From Cheilinus undulatus (Eukaryota; Chordata; Actinopteri; Labriformes; Labridae), in assembly GCF_018320785.1 (NCBI RefSeq), contig NC_054879.1, positions 42,274,698-42,338,697 of the forward strand: a DNA stretch of 64,000 nt, read 5' to 3'. The position numbers were made by a program, and so were the translations under genes. Shown here in pieces: positions 23,943 to 36,028 of the stretch. Under the pieces are notes generated by a model. It was not told where the DNA came from. It did no database searches and saw nothing but the letters and a program-made list of their open reading frames with translations. The number at the start of each line of letters is the position of its first letter. Position 1 is the stretch's first letter.

Positions 23943-24954
23943 ACATACTGAATGCTGTGTCACAAAGAAAACATGGTGTTTCATCTATCTAAAATGTTCA
24001 GTGGACCACAAAGTCAGGGTCAGAATGATGTAAATTCATCATGTGCTTTTTATATAAGAAAGCATCGTTATAGTCAGCAGTGTGGTTCGAGTCATACACA
24101 GGTGTATGCCCACTATTTTTATTCTTCACAGAGCATCGCCTTTAATACCTGGGGGTTGTGCTCCACAGTCGTCAAAATTAAATTTGCATATATTAACTAA
24201 AATCATGATAAAACACTTTTTGTTCAGTAGAAAAGTCTTTTGGTAAGAAGTGTATGCAAATCTATTTTCTTGGTTTCATGAATGAAATAATTAAAGATTA
24301 TGCTGATTTTTTCTCAGCATTGTATTATTGTCTACTTATTGTGGGTCGTGAGGAGGCTCAGCTTATATTAGATATAAAGGGAAAAAGGCATGGCCAGCCT
24401 TACTCTGCTTTTAACTGGCTAAGGTTTTCACTTACCTTGTTGTTTGGCTGGGTAAGAATATCAGAAGAAGCCAATCAGAAGCAGAGCAGGGCGAGTCAGA
24501 CTTCCTCGTTCTCTATACATTCATAATGACGCAGCAGAGCAGGTGGTGATACTTTCTCTTGCTTACTCCCTTAATCATCTTAATATCATAATGACCTTTA
24601 GGACCTGAAGTCAAGCAGCAGAAGTTGGTGGTTGCTGAGCAAATACAGACGGCCTATTTCTAGATGAACCAAATGGGAAAGAGCAGTCGGCACTCAGGCT
24701 GTTGATCCTTTGCTGGATGTCCCCAAAACACGAGGCAGAACTAAGAGGTGCTTCTGATGGCACCACTACACCACTAGTTATAGTGAGGGTGATACCTAAT
24801 AGCGGAATGTTAGATAATTCATTCAAGAAAACACATTTAACTGCCCATATAATAGTCAAACACCTGCTCTATGTCTATTTTTACATAGATTTCCTTATTT
24901 TCTCTTTGCTCTTTATTCGACTTTGTATTGCTTTTGCTCTAACTTTGTTTGCAG
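23943..24954. other. Intergenic DNA, no feature seen
   Basis: About 1 kb between two hAT copies. Open frames of 80-93 codons occur but have no recognisable similarity and no splice or homeobox context. Confidence 0.45.
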
Positions 24955-25865
24955 CAGTGTTCATTTTGGCAGCTATTTTTTAATTTTATTCTGCGTTTTA
25001 GTCTTTAAATGAAATGCATTTAAGTTTTAGTCACATTTTAGTCTTTTCTATCCTTTTAAGTTTTAGTCAACGAAACCTCAGAAACATTTTTGTCTAGTTT
25101 TGATTGATTGACTGATTGTTATTATTGTGTCATGCATAAACAATATGCCCAGCCCAAATAGGCTTATAAGACACCATTATCTTTACAGAAAGACCAGAAA
25201 CCAAAAGTAGACGCTCAATAATATAGTAGACTAGTTAAACAAACCATCCTGATGCTGCCTCCAGGCTTTTGCAATAAAAGAGGCCAACTTATAAATATTA
25301 AAAGTAAACAACCATTCCATCCTGTCATCATCATTGCTCCAGAATATTTCGGGATTTTTTTACAGATATTTCAGTCATCAGAGGTAATCTTAAATCATCA
25401 TAGAAAGGACAGTCCACAAGAAAATGAGATTCATTCTCAACCTCACCTAGATCACAAAGTTCACACAGTCTCTGCTCCTCAGGGATGTTTTTAAACCTGC
25501 CAACTTGACAGCCAGAGGACGGATTAGTCCATAAAAACTCCTTACGTTTTAGTCTTTACTTTTAGTCCAAGCATTTATTTTCTTGCCTAAATCTGTCACC
25601 AAATCATGGTAGTGTGTTCTCTGCACTCTGCTAAACAAAGATTTAGCCACAATGGAGAAATATCACGGATTTTGAATGTCCAACGAAAACTAAATTACAT
25701 TTTAGTCTAGTTTTAGTCATCTTGACAAAAGTAAAACTAACTTTTTGTCAGTTTTAGTCATCACAGATCTATTTTTGTTAGTCTTAGTCTAGTTTTGGTC
25801 ATGGAAAAAAAAAGGCTGTCGATGAACATTTTTAGTCATAGTTTTAGTCGATGAAATTAACACTG
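24955..25865 (-). mobile_element. hAT-type non-autonomous element, copy 4, split by a LINE fragment
   Basis: Same family as 23390-23934 in the opposite orientation; it begins CAGTGTTCATTTTGGCAGC and ends GATGAAATTAACACTG. The flanks GTTTGCAG and GCTTGCAG match at 7 of 8 positions. The element is interrupted from about 25101 to 25525 by unrelated sequence, after which the family sequence resumes at TAGTCCATAAAAACTCC. Confidence 0.88.
25101..25525 (-). pseudogene. Non-LTR retrotransposon 3' fragment with zinc-knuckle-like motif
   Basis: The minus strand reads RFKNIPEEQRLCELCDLGEV and then ENESHFLVDCPFYDDLR. This CxxC...HxxxC pattern is the zinc-binding module found after the reverse transcriptase of several non-LTR elements. 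The presumed 3' end at about 25101 has the tail-like repeat TGATTGATTGACTGATTG (plus strand). It is severely 5'-truncated and lies nested within a hAT element, so it is younger than that insertion. I cannot assign a clade. Confidence 0.65.
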
Positions 25866-25873
25866 GCTTGCAG

Positions 25874-26377
25874 GTTACAAAAAAAAAGTCGGTTTCATTT
25901 TTATGTGATGAATCTGTTAACTCATAATGTTTATTCTACATTTACTTTTATAGCCTAAAGGAATTCACAATAACCTGAGGAAATTAACCCTTTAAATCCT
26001 AGTGCGCTGCTGATGACGTGCTGTTGAAGCACACTTTGCATGACCATAATTGCATGACTGTTTGCTTTATCGAGAAAAATTCAAACAGCTGAGAAACTGT
26101 GCTTCACAGCCAGCATGCGGTTATTACTGTAATTTCTGCTTTTCTCACTAAGATTCTAGCATAAAGTTTCCCACTTTTTGTGTTTCTTCATTTTAAACTG
26201 TTAAAACACTCTTAACATGAAGTAAAATGTAAATAACTGCCATATATTAAAAGTTCTAAGTATTGTGGAAAAACGGGCAAAAGCACATACTCACTGGACA
26301 TTTTCTGGGCCTTTTATGGTTAAAATAAGAAAAGAGTCCAGAAAGTCAGGATTTAAAGGGTTAAAGTCCAAAGAAGG
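25874..26377. other. Intergenic DNA, no feature seen
   Basis: About 500 bp without a recognisable gene, RNA or repeat. Confidence 0.45.
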
Positions 26378-26727
26378 GATGCACGATATTATCAGCCTGA
26401 TATCAGTCGCGTCAGATATCAAAATTTCTGCCGATATTTACATCCGGTATTTGGCCATATCGACTTTAAAATTCGGCCATATATACTAATAAATTAGTGG
26501 AGTTTTAAGCTGGACTTACAGACATATGTAAATTGAGATCTTGTTCTTTATTCATCCTCATTCTTTCAAGTGTGTTTAAAGGAAAAAAGGTTGTTTCATT
26601 TTTCATGCTCAAACCTTACACTGTCTTCAAAGGACTGAATTTTTAGTTATGTAAAACATATTTAAATACCGGTATCGGCTAAAATGAATCTGTAAATTGG
26701 CAAAAATCCAATATCTTGAATCCCTAG
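26378..26727 (+). mobile_element. MITE-like element with GGGATGCACGATATT ends
   Basis: The left end GGGATGCACGATATTATCAG and the right end (reverse complement AGGGATTCAAGATATTGGAT) form an imperfect inverted repeat. Inner sequences alternate ATATC/GATAT and include TACCGGTATCGGC. The family is a common fish interspersed repeat. It is non-coding. Confidence 0.6.
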
Positions 26728-27748
26728 TCAAATGCATTAAACATTTAGTCCTAATGTTTTTACCTCTGTTGGACAAATAGTCAGCTATTTTATCAGATCA
26801 CAATCTTAAATGAGAGAACAAACACATGACAGCCCCCTCTGACTCCAGAACAACATGATTATGTCCTGTCCTTGACGTAGTCTGTTCAGCCTTAAGCCCT
26901 ACAGGTTTACGGACACTGCAGAGAGAAACAGACTCTTCTCATAAATGGGCACAAAGAGTTTTCTGAAAATTTAATCTTTGGTTTAACTAGTTAGTTTATG
27001 AGGACATATTGGTTACAGGCTCCTTTTAAATTGATTTCTTGTTCCTGGAGGACAGTGGAAAACTTTGCTTCAGGAGATTTAATTGGCCATGCTTATGAGA
27101 GAAAGAAAAACATGTTTAAGACTGAACTGTTTCATAATTCAATTTAATGATAAAACATTGGCTGCAAATCAGATGACCCAGTTAGTGTTGGGCAAAAAGC
27201 CTGTATTTTTCCTTCAAGCAACAAAATAGCAGAGACGACAGAGAGGTCAGAGAAACATACTCTTACGAAATACAAAACTAACAGATTTTGGACAGTTTTC
27301 AGTGATGCATACTGTTTCAGTTATTAGATACAACTAATATTCTTGTTTTATGCAGCAAGTTTGATTTGTGTGCTTTTGGTTTGCATTTACAAGAAATCGC
27401 CACTAGATGGAGCCCTCACTCAAGGAAAGAAGCTTGGACATGAGCAGAGGAAGGCAAGGAAGCTTCATCAACTTCAGTCTTTGCATGAGTGCCATCAGCT
27501 GACTGAGAGCAGGAGATACTTTAGTATGTCTTTAAATAATAAAACAAAAAGTTTCATTGACAGCTCAAAAACAGCATGTGCTGATGTGTTTCACTGACTG
27601 TCACTGAGTAACCCCTGCAAGAGTAACTGTTAATACTATTCAGTGTAAAATTATCAGGATGATAAGACTCTCAGTAGTATTTGCCTGTGTTGCTAATAAG
27701 CTATTAAATGCATCTGTTTTAAAAGGACCCCTACATGTTAAGAACAGC
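26728..27748. other. Intergenic DNA, no feature seen
   Basis: About 1 kb. An 84-codon frame at 27343-27597 has a hydrophobic start but no recognisable similarity, and I do not call it. Confidence 0.45.
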
Positions 27749-28740
27749 CACTATATGGACAAAAGTATTTGGTCACCCCTGTTAATTACTGAATTCAGGT
27801 GTTTAAATCAGATCTGATGCAGGTGTATAAAATCAGTGGCACGCAGTCTGCATTTAAAACCATTTGTGATACAAAATGAGCCGTTCTGAAGAGCTCAGTG
27901 ACTCCAAAGTGTGGTACTATGATGGATGGCATCTTTAAAATAACACAGCTTGTGAAATGTTATCCCTGCTGGATATTCGAGTCAACTGCCAATGATATAA
28001 GAACGGGAAAGGTTTAGGAACAACAGCAGCTCAGACACAAAAGGGTAAACCATGTAAAATCACAGAGCAGGGACAATGACTGCTAAGGTGCATGGTAGGT
28101 AAATGTTACCAAAACTCAGCTGATTCCATAGCTGAAGAGTTCTGAACTCCCACCATCATCGATGTAAGCATCGATGTTCTGTGGGGTGATGAATCACGCA
28201 TCTGTTCAGCAGTCAGATGGGTGAGTCTGGGTTTGGCAGATGTTGGGAGAAGTTCCCTGTCTTACTGCAATGTGCCAGCTGTGAAGTTTTGTGAAGGAGG
28301 GATAACAGTATGGGGCTGTTTGCAGTGGGGCTCCTTACCTCCAATGAGGGCCAGGCTTAATGCTTCAGCATATCAAAATATTCTGGACAATGCTATGCTT
28401 CCAACTTTGTGGCAACAGTTTGGGAAAGGTCCTTTTCTTTTCCATCATGGCTGCACAAAGCAAGGGCTATAAAGACATGGTTTCATGATTTCACACAGAG
28501 TCCTGACCTCAACCCCTCTGAGCACCCTTGGATGAACTGGAACAGAGATTGCAAGCTAGGCCTTCTCATCCAACATCAGTGCCTGACCCCATAAACGCTC
28601 TGCAGAATGAATGAACACAAATTTACACAAAACACTTCAAAAAGTCTTCCCAGAAGAGTGGAGGCATACATTTGAATATGTCATTACAGTCCTTGTTGGT
28701 GTAATGGTCAGGCGGCCAAATACTTTTGTCCATATAGTGT
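27749..28740 (+). mobile_element. Degraded Tc1-like DNA transposon with transposase pseudogene
   Basis: Terminal inverted repeats CACTATATGGACAAAAGTAT and (reverse complement of the right end) the same sequence followed by TTGG bound a roughly 990-bp copy. The transposase starts at 27876 (MSRSEELSDSKV). Later pieces are VKFCEGGITVWGC, LNASAYQNILDNAMLPTLW and QSPDLNPSEHPWMNWN, clearly the DDE domain of a Tc1/mariner transposase. The frame is broken by stops and shifts. The second catalytic Asp of the usual FLFQHD motif is Gly here (FLFHHG), so it is inactive on two counts. Confidence 0.92.
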
Positions 28741-31700
28741 ATGTATCTTGTTGGATTAACATTGGTGTATTTTATATGCATATTATACAAAGAAACACCA
28801 TAAATCTCTATGTTTTTGTGAATCCAAAACAGATTCACATGAAGGCTGCCATTGTTCTGCAGTGCATCATGGGTAGTGTTGTCATATGGTTATATTTTTC
28901 TTCTTCCTGTGGAGTGTCCTTCCTAAAGCCTTTTTCATTTGAATCTGGTGCATTTTTATTAAAGAGGACGATAAAGAAGTGGCTACTGTTATGTAGATCA
29001 AGGTGAGTACAATCAGGAAGATGTAGGAAGAACAATGCAAACATTGGCATCACTACCCAGAGTGCCTTGCACAGCTGCAACCTATATGTGGTTCTAATTC
29101 AAAATGTAGAGATCTAGTGTGTTTCTTTGTACAACACGTATAAAATAAGTAATGATTCAATAAGGTCAGAGTCATAACATGGACTACTTTCAAGCAGCTT
29201 GTATCTTCTGGTGATTATGGCGCTCCTAGTGGACAAACGAAGCACAGGTCTATCTTTTCCTTCGAACTGGTTTACTGTGAAAGTGTGCAGAGGTAAATAC
29301 AGATCCTCAATCTTCAGTTTTAAACTGCAGGATGTGACAGTGACATTAGATTAAAAAGGCATTTAAAACATTCCTAAGCAGGGAGAAAGGTGGTCTTTGA
29401 GGCCATATCAATACCCACCCACCTGAATTTCCTGTCAGGAAGGACAAAGACTAAACTCTGCATGGATAAATACTATTCTTGTTTAAAGGTTCGTCTTTTT
29501 TAAACAGAAACTACTGTTTTATCCAGTTTTACGTGTCTGCAGTCATTAACAAGGTTAGAAATTCAGTTTTCATGCAATGGTTCAGATAGAGTTGGTTGAA
29601 AACCAAGAAATAAAACCATAATACTCAGGTTACAACTAAACATACTTTGTATCATTATTGTTCAAATGTTAGGCAACATCCTTTCACTTTTCTTCTTCAG
29701 TCATCCTCCTTATTCAGTTGTATGAGATGAAACACCTCAAAAAGCCCACCATGTTCATATCAAACAAGTTAAAGCAGAGTGACATTGAGGATGAAAAGCT
29801 TTGAGAATAGTTAGTTGTACAACAATGTTGTCTCTAGAGGTTTTTTCTTTAACGGAACAGCGTCATCTTTTCCCCAAATCAAGTCTAGTTATGTTAACAT
29901 TTTACCCTTTTTCAACCCTTTTTTGTGGTAAAATAGCTTGTAATGAGTGTGCGTAACAGCCTAATGAGCAAAAAATAAATATCTAGGGAGGTGTGCCCCT
30001 GGACCATCCTTAATTTGGGCTAAACCCCAGATATTTCACACCTCTGACTACAACATTGATCTTTAAAGTTCATTTATTGTTTATTTCTGGATGAAATAAA
30101 CTGAGTATTTTTCTTCAGTAATATTAAGCAAAATTGAGAAGGGCCTCATATTGCTCTTTGTCTGGGAGCCTCCAAATTACAACCTCTGCATATAGGCAAT
30201 GCATTGTTTCAATTTGTAAAGTGACTATGCTTTTATTTTGCAGATTCTTCTCTAGTTAGTACAGGAAAATGACTTCTCCACATTTTGATTTGCCACAATT
30301 AAACAAGAGTGTTGAATCTGATAGCTGATTTATAGATCAAAACTCAATACAACAGGCTGCAGCTAATCTGGTGGAGGACTCAAGAGGGGATTAAAAATAC
30401 AGGATGAAATGAACACAACCTTTTAAAAAAACATAATGGTAGAAGGAAACTCATTCCAAGTGTTTATGCATTTAAACTGCATTAAGTACAAAATTAACAG
30501 GTCTGGTAAGTGACGGTTATAATTCCAACTTGGGAATTCTGCATATATTTCTTACTCATTTACCTAAATAACTCACTGAGATAAATACTGTGCAGGATCT
30601 GAACAATCTCAACCGTATTAGTCCTTTCTTAAATGTGTCATCATCCTTAACTTTACAGGAAATCTCGTCTTTGAATTTCATCCCTTGCTGTAGTTATCTC
30701 CATTTGGGTAATTAATGTCAGGAAGGTGGTCTCAGGCTGAAAAGGTCCATCTGGTTCCCTAAAGTCCCCCCACTCAGCTGACCAAGTGGCAGCCACAGGG
30801 GCACTGATGAGCTCTAGGTTGCGCTTCTTCTCATGGCCACTAGATGCTGCATTCACCACAGATTTCTCAATGGAAACACATTCAAGGATCTCTTAAAGCA
30901 ACATCTTTTTATATGCCTCCAATTTGCCTATTTCCATAGAAGACAGTTTGCATGTGAAAGTGAATAAAAGGGTTTGATGACTGACAGATATTGTTTATGA
31001 ACTTTAAGGATACAGTACATTAAAAGAGCTCCTGTTCAAACTTGGTAGTCAGAGAAGATCAAACTGTCTGACTAAGACCACCTCTTAGACCTGGATGGGT
31101 ATGTTCAAACTGAAGCTGCCTTTATCTCTGTTGTCTCTGCAAGATTTGCTGCACATGTAAAATAAAAACAAATGAAATCCTCAACATTCTCTCAGGTATG
31201 AGTTCTTTAAACTTGTGTCGGGTTAATCAGTTGTGATAACTGCAGGGTGCGGAGCCTTAAAGGACTAAATACAACTATTTTGTGTCTGTTGTCTGATTGG
31301 CTATTTTAGCCTGACAAAGCAGAGTTTAGCTCACTTTATTTTATTCACCACGCCAATAGATATTCAATTAAGTATTGACTGTCTGTTTTAGCCAAAATAT
31401 GTAAATACTTCCTTCGGTGTTGGGTTAAGTCTTAGTTTTCAAAGAAGTTAGCACATGTATTATTCAATCATTGATTTATTTTTCTGTCCATTGGTTTCAG
31501 TTGTTGTATCTTTGTATTACGATGTCATGATTTACCCTTTTCTTGATGCAACTTACTTTGTACTATCAAAAAACAGTTAATGAAAGCAATTTGAACTGCT
31601 GCTATGTATTGCACTGTATACAAACGTGCTGGACGTCATCATCAGCATCAGTGCTGATGCATCATGTTGCTGCTGGAAAAGCTTCGTCTCCTCCACCCCA

Positions 31701-32990
31701 GCCTGTCATAAATGCATCCACCCATATGGGGGCTTCTAGCTACGCACTTCCTGGAAAGTCCAATCATGACTAACCAAGGGACCAAGTAAAACTGTAGTAG
31801 ATCCATTTTGCAATAATATGGTTAAATGTATGATGAGAGTGTTTCTAACTGAAAGTAGGTTGTAATATAGAATGAATTATTGAATTATATACCTAATAAT
31901 AATCACATCTATTCACAATCGTTCAGCCCTCCTTCAGGGTCAGATAAGTACACTTTATAGCCCAACAGAAGAGTGGCAGTATTGTAGGGTGGTTCAAATG
32001 GTTTGTTTTTGTAATTTTCACAACTACTAAGTGGAAATGCAAATAACTGCACACCATTATCAATCTGAACTGAAGTGGACTGCTTGGTGGAAACACATCA
32101 GAAATCCTAATGAAAGAAGGCAGAGGAAAATATAACAGAGGAGTGGGGGGGGGGCATATGGGAGGCTTCTCTAACAGGACACAAACAAATGCTGACTTTG
32201 TGACACCAATAAACTTTGTAATGCTTTCTCTTTGACTTTGGGTACTGAAATTCTGATCACTTTGTGCTAATACTTGTGTCAAAAATAATTACTCAAGAAT
32301 TTATATGACCAACTCACATCCCCAACAAAAGCAGTTTTTCTCTCTTTTTTTCTGAAGTAAAGCTGCTCAGAACGTTTGCATCAGCCTAAAGGGAGGTAGC
32401 TGCACAGTAAAGTGCAAACCCACAAATAAAGTGTTATAACAGGATAAAACTTTCTAAACTGTATGATTTTATTCAAAACAAAAACAGTGTTGAAAGTCAG
32501 AGGGAGAATAAAAGTTGTCTGGTTACTGTAAATGATTCCCAGAAATATCTTTATAAGATGCCAGTTGAACATGGGATAAGAAAAGGAAAATAGTGTTACT
32601 AAATATATATCACACACAAATACCATAATCCCTTTCTAGCCTTTCATTTAGGGTGGCAGGGGGTCACATTGGGGTTGCAGAGTATCAAAATGAAAAATTG
32701 ATATCTGTGTTTCATTTTGGTCCAGTAGGTACTGGATGTGTTGGTTCCGGTACCGTATCAGTACCAGATTTCAATATTCATCCCTAAAATTCAGTGTACG
32801 TTTCCAAAGCTGTAAGAATAGCATACCTAATGGCTTATCATTTAAATAAAACAAAATGTATTCTATTGTGAAACATCAGTAGATTGTTTGATCATGCAAG
32901 TTGTAAAGCTCAGTGCTCCTCAAGAAGAATAAACCTCTCATTTACATGAACACAACATTTTAGGAAAGTGACCAAGTGGGCTGACAATTA
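28741..32990. other. Intergenic DNA between Tc1 remnant and MITE, no gene seen
   Basis: About 4.2 kb of AT-rich DNA. The 131-codon frame at 28611-29006 starts inside the Tc1 remnant and runs on without similarity; it is not called. A GTACCAGATTTCAATATTCATCCC-like repeat remnant may lie near 32640-32790. No Hox homeobox or exon with Hox signature is present, although this is the interval where hoxd13a would be expected. Confidence 0.5.
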
Positions 32991-33540
32991 CTTACACCCC
33001 TTTTCCACCTCTCCAGCTTTAGAGCTGGTGCTCTACTAAGGCCGGCATGGACAGCTCTGTCATTACATCACTGTAAACATGAATGTGGGTCTCCGCTTTT
33101 CCAGCAAAACTAGTGCTGAACCCTGGAACAATACAAATGGCAGATCCTGTTGCTCTACGAGGGTTGCTGTTAGCTTTTTGAACTTTCCTTTAAGTCCAGA
33201 CCATGCTGGCCTAACAGGTTTGTATTGCTTGTTATGACTGTGTTGAACGGTGGTAATTTCCGAGGAGAAAGGAAAATAACCTGTTATTATTCTTATGAAT
33301 TATAAATGACACTTAACCTGTATTTATAGATCCCAGTAATACCCCCAGCCAGAGATGTAAGCAAGCAGTCCCTCAACGTAAGCACACAGGCCCTGGTGTA
33401 AACTGGTTCGTTCCATGCTGGAACAAGTATTTCTGTCCCAGTTCCAGTTCTTTGGCTATGGAAAACCAAAGAACTGGTGCTTGGCTATACATTGGCTCTG
33501 AACCAGCCCTAGAACCATGTTGGTGGAAAAAGGGTCTAAG
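32991..33540. mobile_element. MITE with CTTA(C/G)ACCC(C/T)TTTTCCACC terminal inverted repeats
   Basis: The left end CTTACACCCCTTTTCCACC and the reverse complement of the right end CTTAGACCCTTTTTCCACC match at 17 of 19 positions. The interior contains GGAAC/GTTCC-rich sequence (GTTCCAGTTCTTTGG, AAGAACTGGTGC) typical of an abundant fish MITE, possibly of the PIF/Harbinger type. It is non-coding. Confidence 0.7.
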
Positions 33541-35579
33541 AGTAGCTGCATGCCATAGATGGAAACTGAGAGGCTTTAATTAGTGTCTAGTCGGTCAAAT
33601 ATGCCTTATTAGACTTCAAACACACACACAAAGATATTTTGTGTGTTTTTTTCAAATCACAGAGGATGCAATATTTCTTTAACTTGGAATGCATCAAAAT
33701 ACCAGTTTAATATCATTATTTTTTTGCAGCAGAAGTGTTATTCTCTACACATCATGCAAACAATCAAGTCATTTGTTAGAATAGGTTGCAAAATAATCCT
33801 GCTTTCCTTGCTTTTGCATGTCTTTCTCTTGAGAATGGCATTAAAATGATCATTCCCTTTAATGCAAAAATGCATAGCAAATGTGCAACATGGGTCAAAC
33901 TTTTAAACATTTATGTATCTAATAATGTGTTGGTTATGGTTTAGATTGATTTATTGCATTGCTTGTTTGTTGAAAATATGTAAGATGAGGGACGTACAAA
34001 AAAATCGCACATTTAAACGCAATGTTTGGGGGGGTTGCAATTATATTATTTTCCCAAAACATGCAGCGCTACTGTAAATACATATCAAGCACACAAACAT
34101 ATAAGCAGAATAGTTTAAATATTTAGTCTGAAAAGCACAAAATTAGAAGAATTTATAGGATTTTTCCCCTCAGTGTTGATTTGTTGATGTTTAGCATTAT
34201 CAGATTATTTCAGTTATTTTATTTCATATGTATTTCAATATTACTATTATTATCATAACACCAGTGATTAATATTTCACTCTACTCTTGAATAAAACTAT
34301 TGTTTTTATACAACTGTGCTGTGCCTTTGCAGTATTGTTTTTACATACATACCAGTGAAGCACATTGAGTTGAACTGAGCTGAACTGAACTTAAGTGAAT
34401 TTGATTTGGGTGGGGCAGACCAGCTTTGTCTTGATATGAATCCTAATTTTGATCAAATATTCCTAATAATGCCCAACATTATTCATTTTCTCTTCAGCAG
34501 CCTCCAACTCTTTCAGATGATTTTGATGCCTTTTCGTATAAATACCTGGATTGTTCATTTATTATTAGCATGCAGAGTTGCTCTGTCTATAGAATGTACT
34601 CAGAACAGACACAAGTCATGTCAGCTTCATGCCACAGCTCCCATCCAAGCCTTCTATCAGTGAAAATTATTCATGTTAAATCCTGCAGGAGGCGCCAGAG
34701 GACGCATAGAGGATCGTCTGACGGCGCCTTCTCAGTCATATCACATGGTGAAACCAAGAGTCCATGCATGGGTGTTATGTCTTTACACAGTCTCTGTTAG
34801 AGTTGATTTGATGCAGAAATATGCACGTTGTTATCCAAAACGAATCCAAATTCGATAGAGATAAAACATGTTTCTATATAGGGATGGAATGAAGAGAAAT
34901 AAAGCTATAAATAGAGGAAATATTTTCTTAAAACTGCAAAATATTCCATTATTAAGCTGCTGAATCTCATTATTCGTTCAAAAATCACATTTAAGATCAA
35001 TAAGTAGAACAAAGACAGAGGAAAGAATTGGCAGAAACGAAAAAATGATGAGTGATCTTTAAAAATAAAAGACTAATATCATTCGTAATTATTCAAATAT
35101 TATTTAAAGAAGCCAACCTAAATATATAAAAGCATGCATTTTCTCAATCCATGGATAAAAGCATCAGTGTTGGTGCGTAAATGTGTGATTATGTCTGAAT
35201 AATCACCACATCAAAATGTGGATTTGACAAATAAAAAATGTGAGATTTGTTTTGAACAAAAATAAACAAGAAAAGCATGAAAAATATCACAACCTGCTCT
35301 TAATTGTTTCAGGATATTTCTCCTAATCTCTTACCAAAAACTGGCGCGTAAATTCTTACGCACTTTACGCACTGATTAAGTTGCAGAAATGGTTTAAAAT
35401 AAAAGGAAATTAGTCGAAAATATGAAAGCAGGAGGATTAGAGAGAGGGAGGGCGAACAGAGAGCAGGGAAACAATAGAGAATCAAAGCATAATAATATTC
35501 CTAAATGAAGAGGGAAATGTTGCGCCGCTCATTTTATTAATCAGACTGTCAATTTCACCCAAGAGGCCAAACCCAAGAG
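33541..35579. other. Upstream flank of evx2, no gene seen
   Basis: About 2 kb. The part nearest evx2 has three GCGTAA/TTACGC motifs within 30 bp near 35343-35370 and another at 35175. No repeats were recognised. It may contain evx2 regulatory DNA. Confidence 0.45.
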
Positions 35580-35896
35580 CAATGTGAAACAGACTGAGAG
35601 ATCAAGCCAGGGACACGCAGCTCTCCTCCTCACTCCTCTTCCTCTCCACTTGGATATTATTCGTCTGACCGAAGGCCGCCTCCATCATCAAGTGACAGCC
35701 CTCTCCTATTTATTTGCTTATAAACCTGTTACAATAAATGATCATTGGAGCGACGTCAGCCGAGCATTTTAAACCACGAACAGCAGCATCCACTTTTTGA
35801 TGAATGACATTTCTGCAGCCTGGGAGGATGCACGCTTCACTTTGAGCAGTCGCTCGTCGATTGCATCCACATTCTTTCATTTTTGTGCGTCTTGCT

Positions 35897-35904
35897 TATA
35901 AAAA
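35897..35904 (+). promoter_or_regulatory. evx2: Probable evx2 TATA box
   Basis: TATAAAAA lies about 130 bp upstream of the evx2 start codon, on the coding strand. A start of transcription near 35925-35935 would give a short 5'UTR of about 100 bases. This is inferred from position and motif only. Confidence 0.5.
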
Positions 35905-36028
35905 GCTTTACAGACACTTATTTTAGAGACAGTTGCATGCGGATTTAGCTCCGACACAACTCATTGGTGCCTCCCCTTTTTTGGACAAGTGTTGAGGGGT
36001 TGTTTTTTTTTCATCTTCCTCCTGCTTA

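Noticed and set aside
27343-27597. 84-codon frame with hydrophobic start
   Set aside because: No family resemblance, no splice sites or promoter, in a repeat-rich interval.
28611-29006. 131-codon frame
   Set aside because: It starts within the dead Tc1 element and crosses its right end into unique DNA; no recognisable domain.
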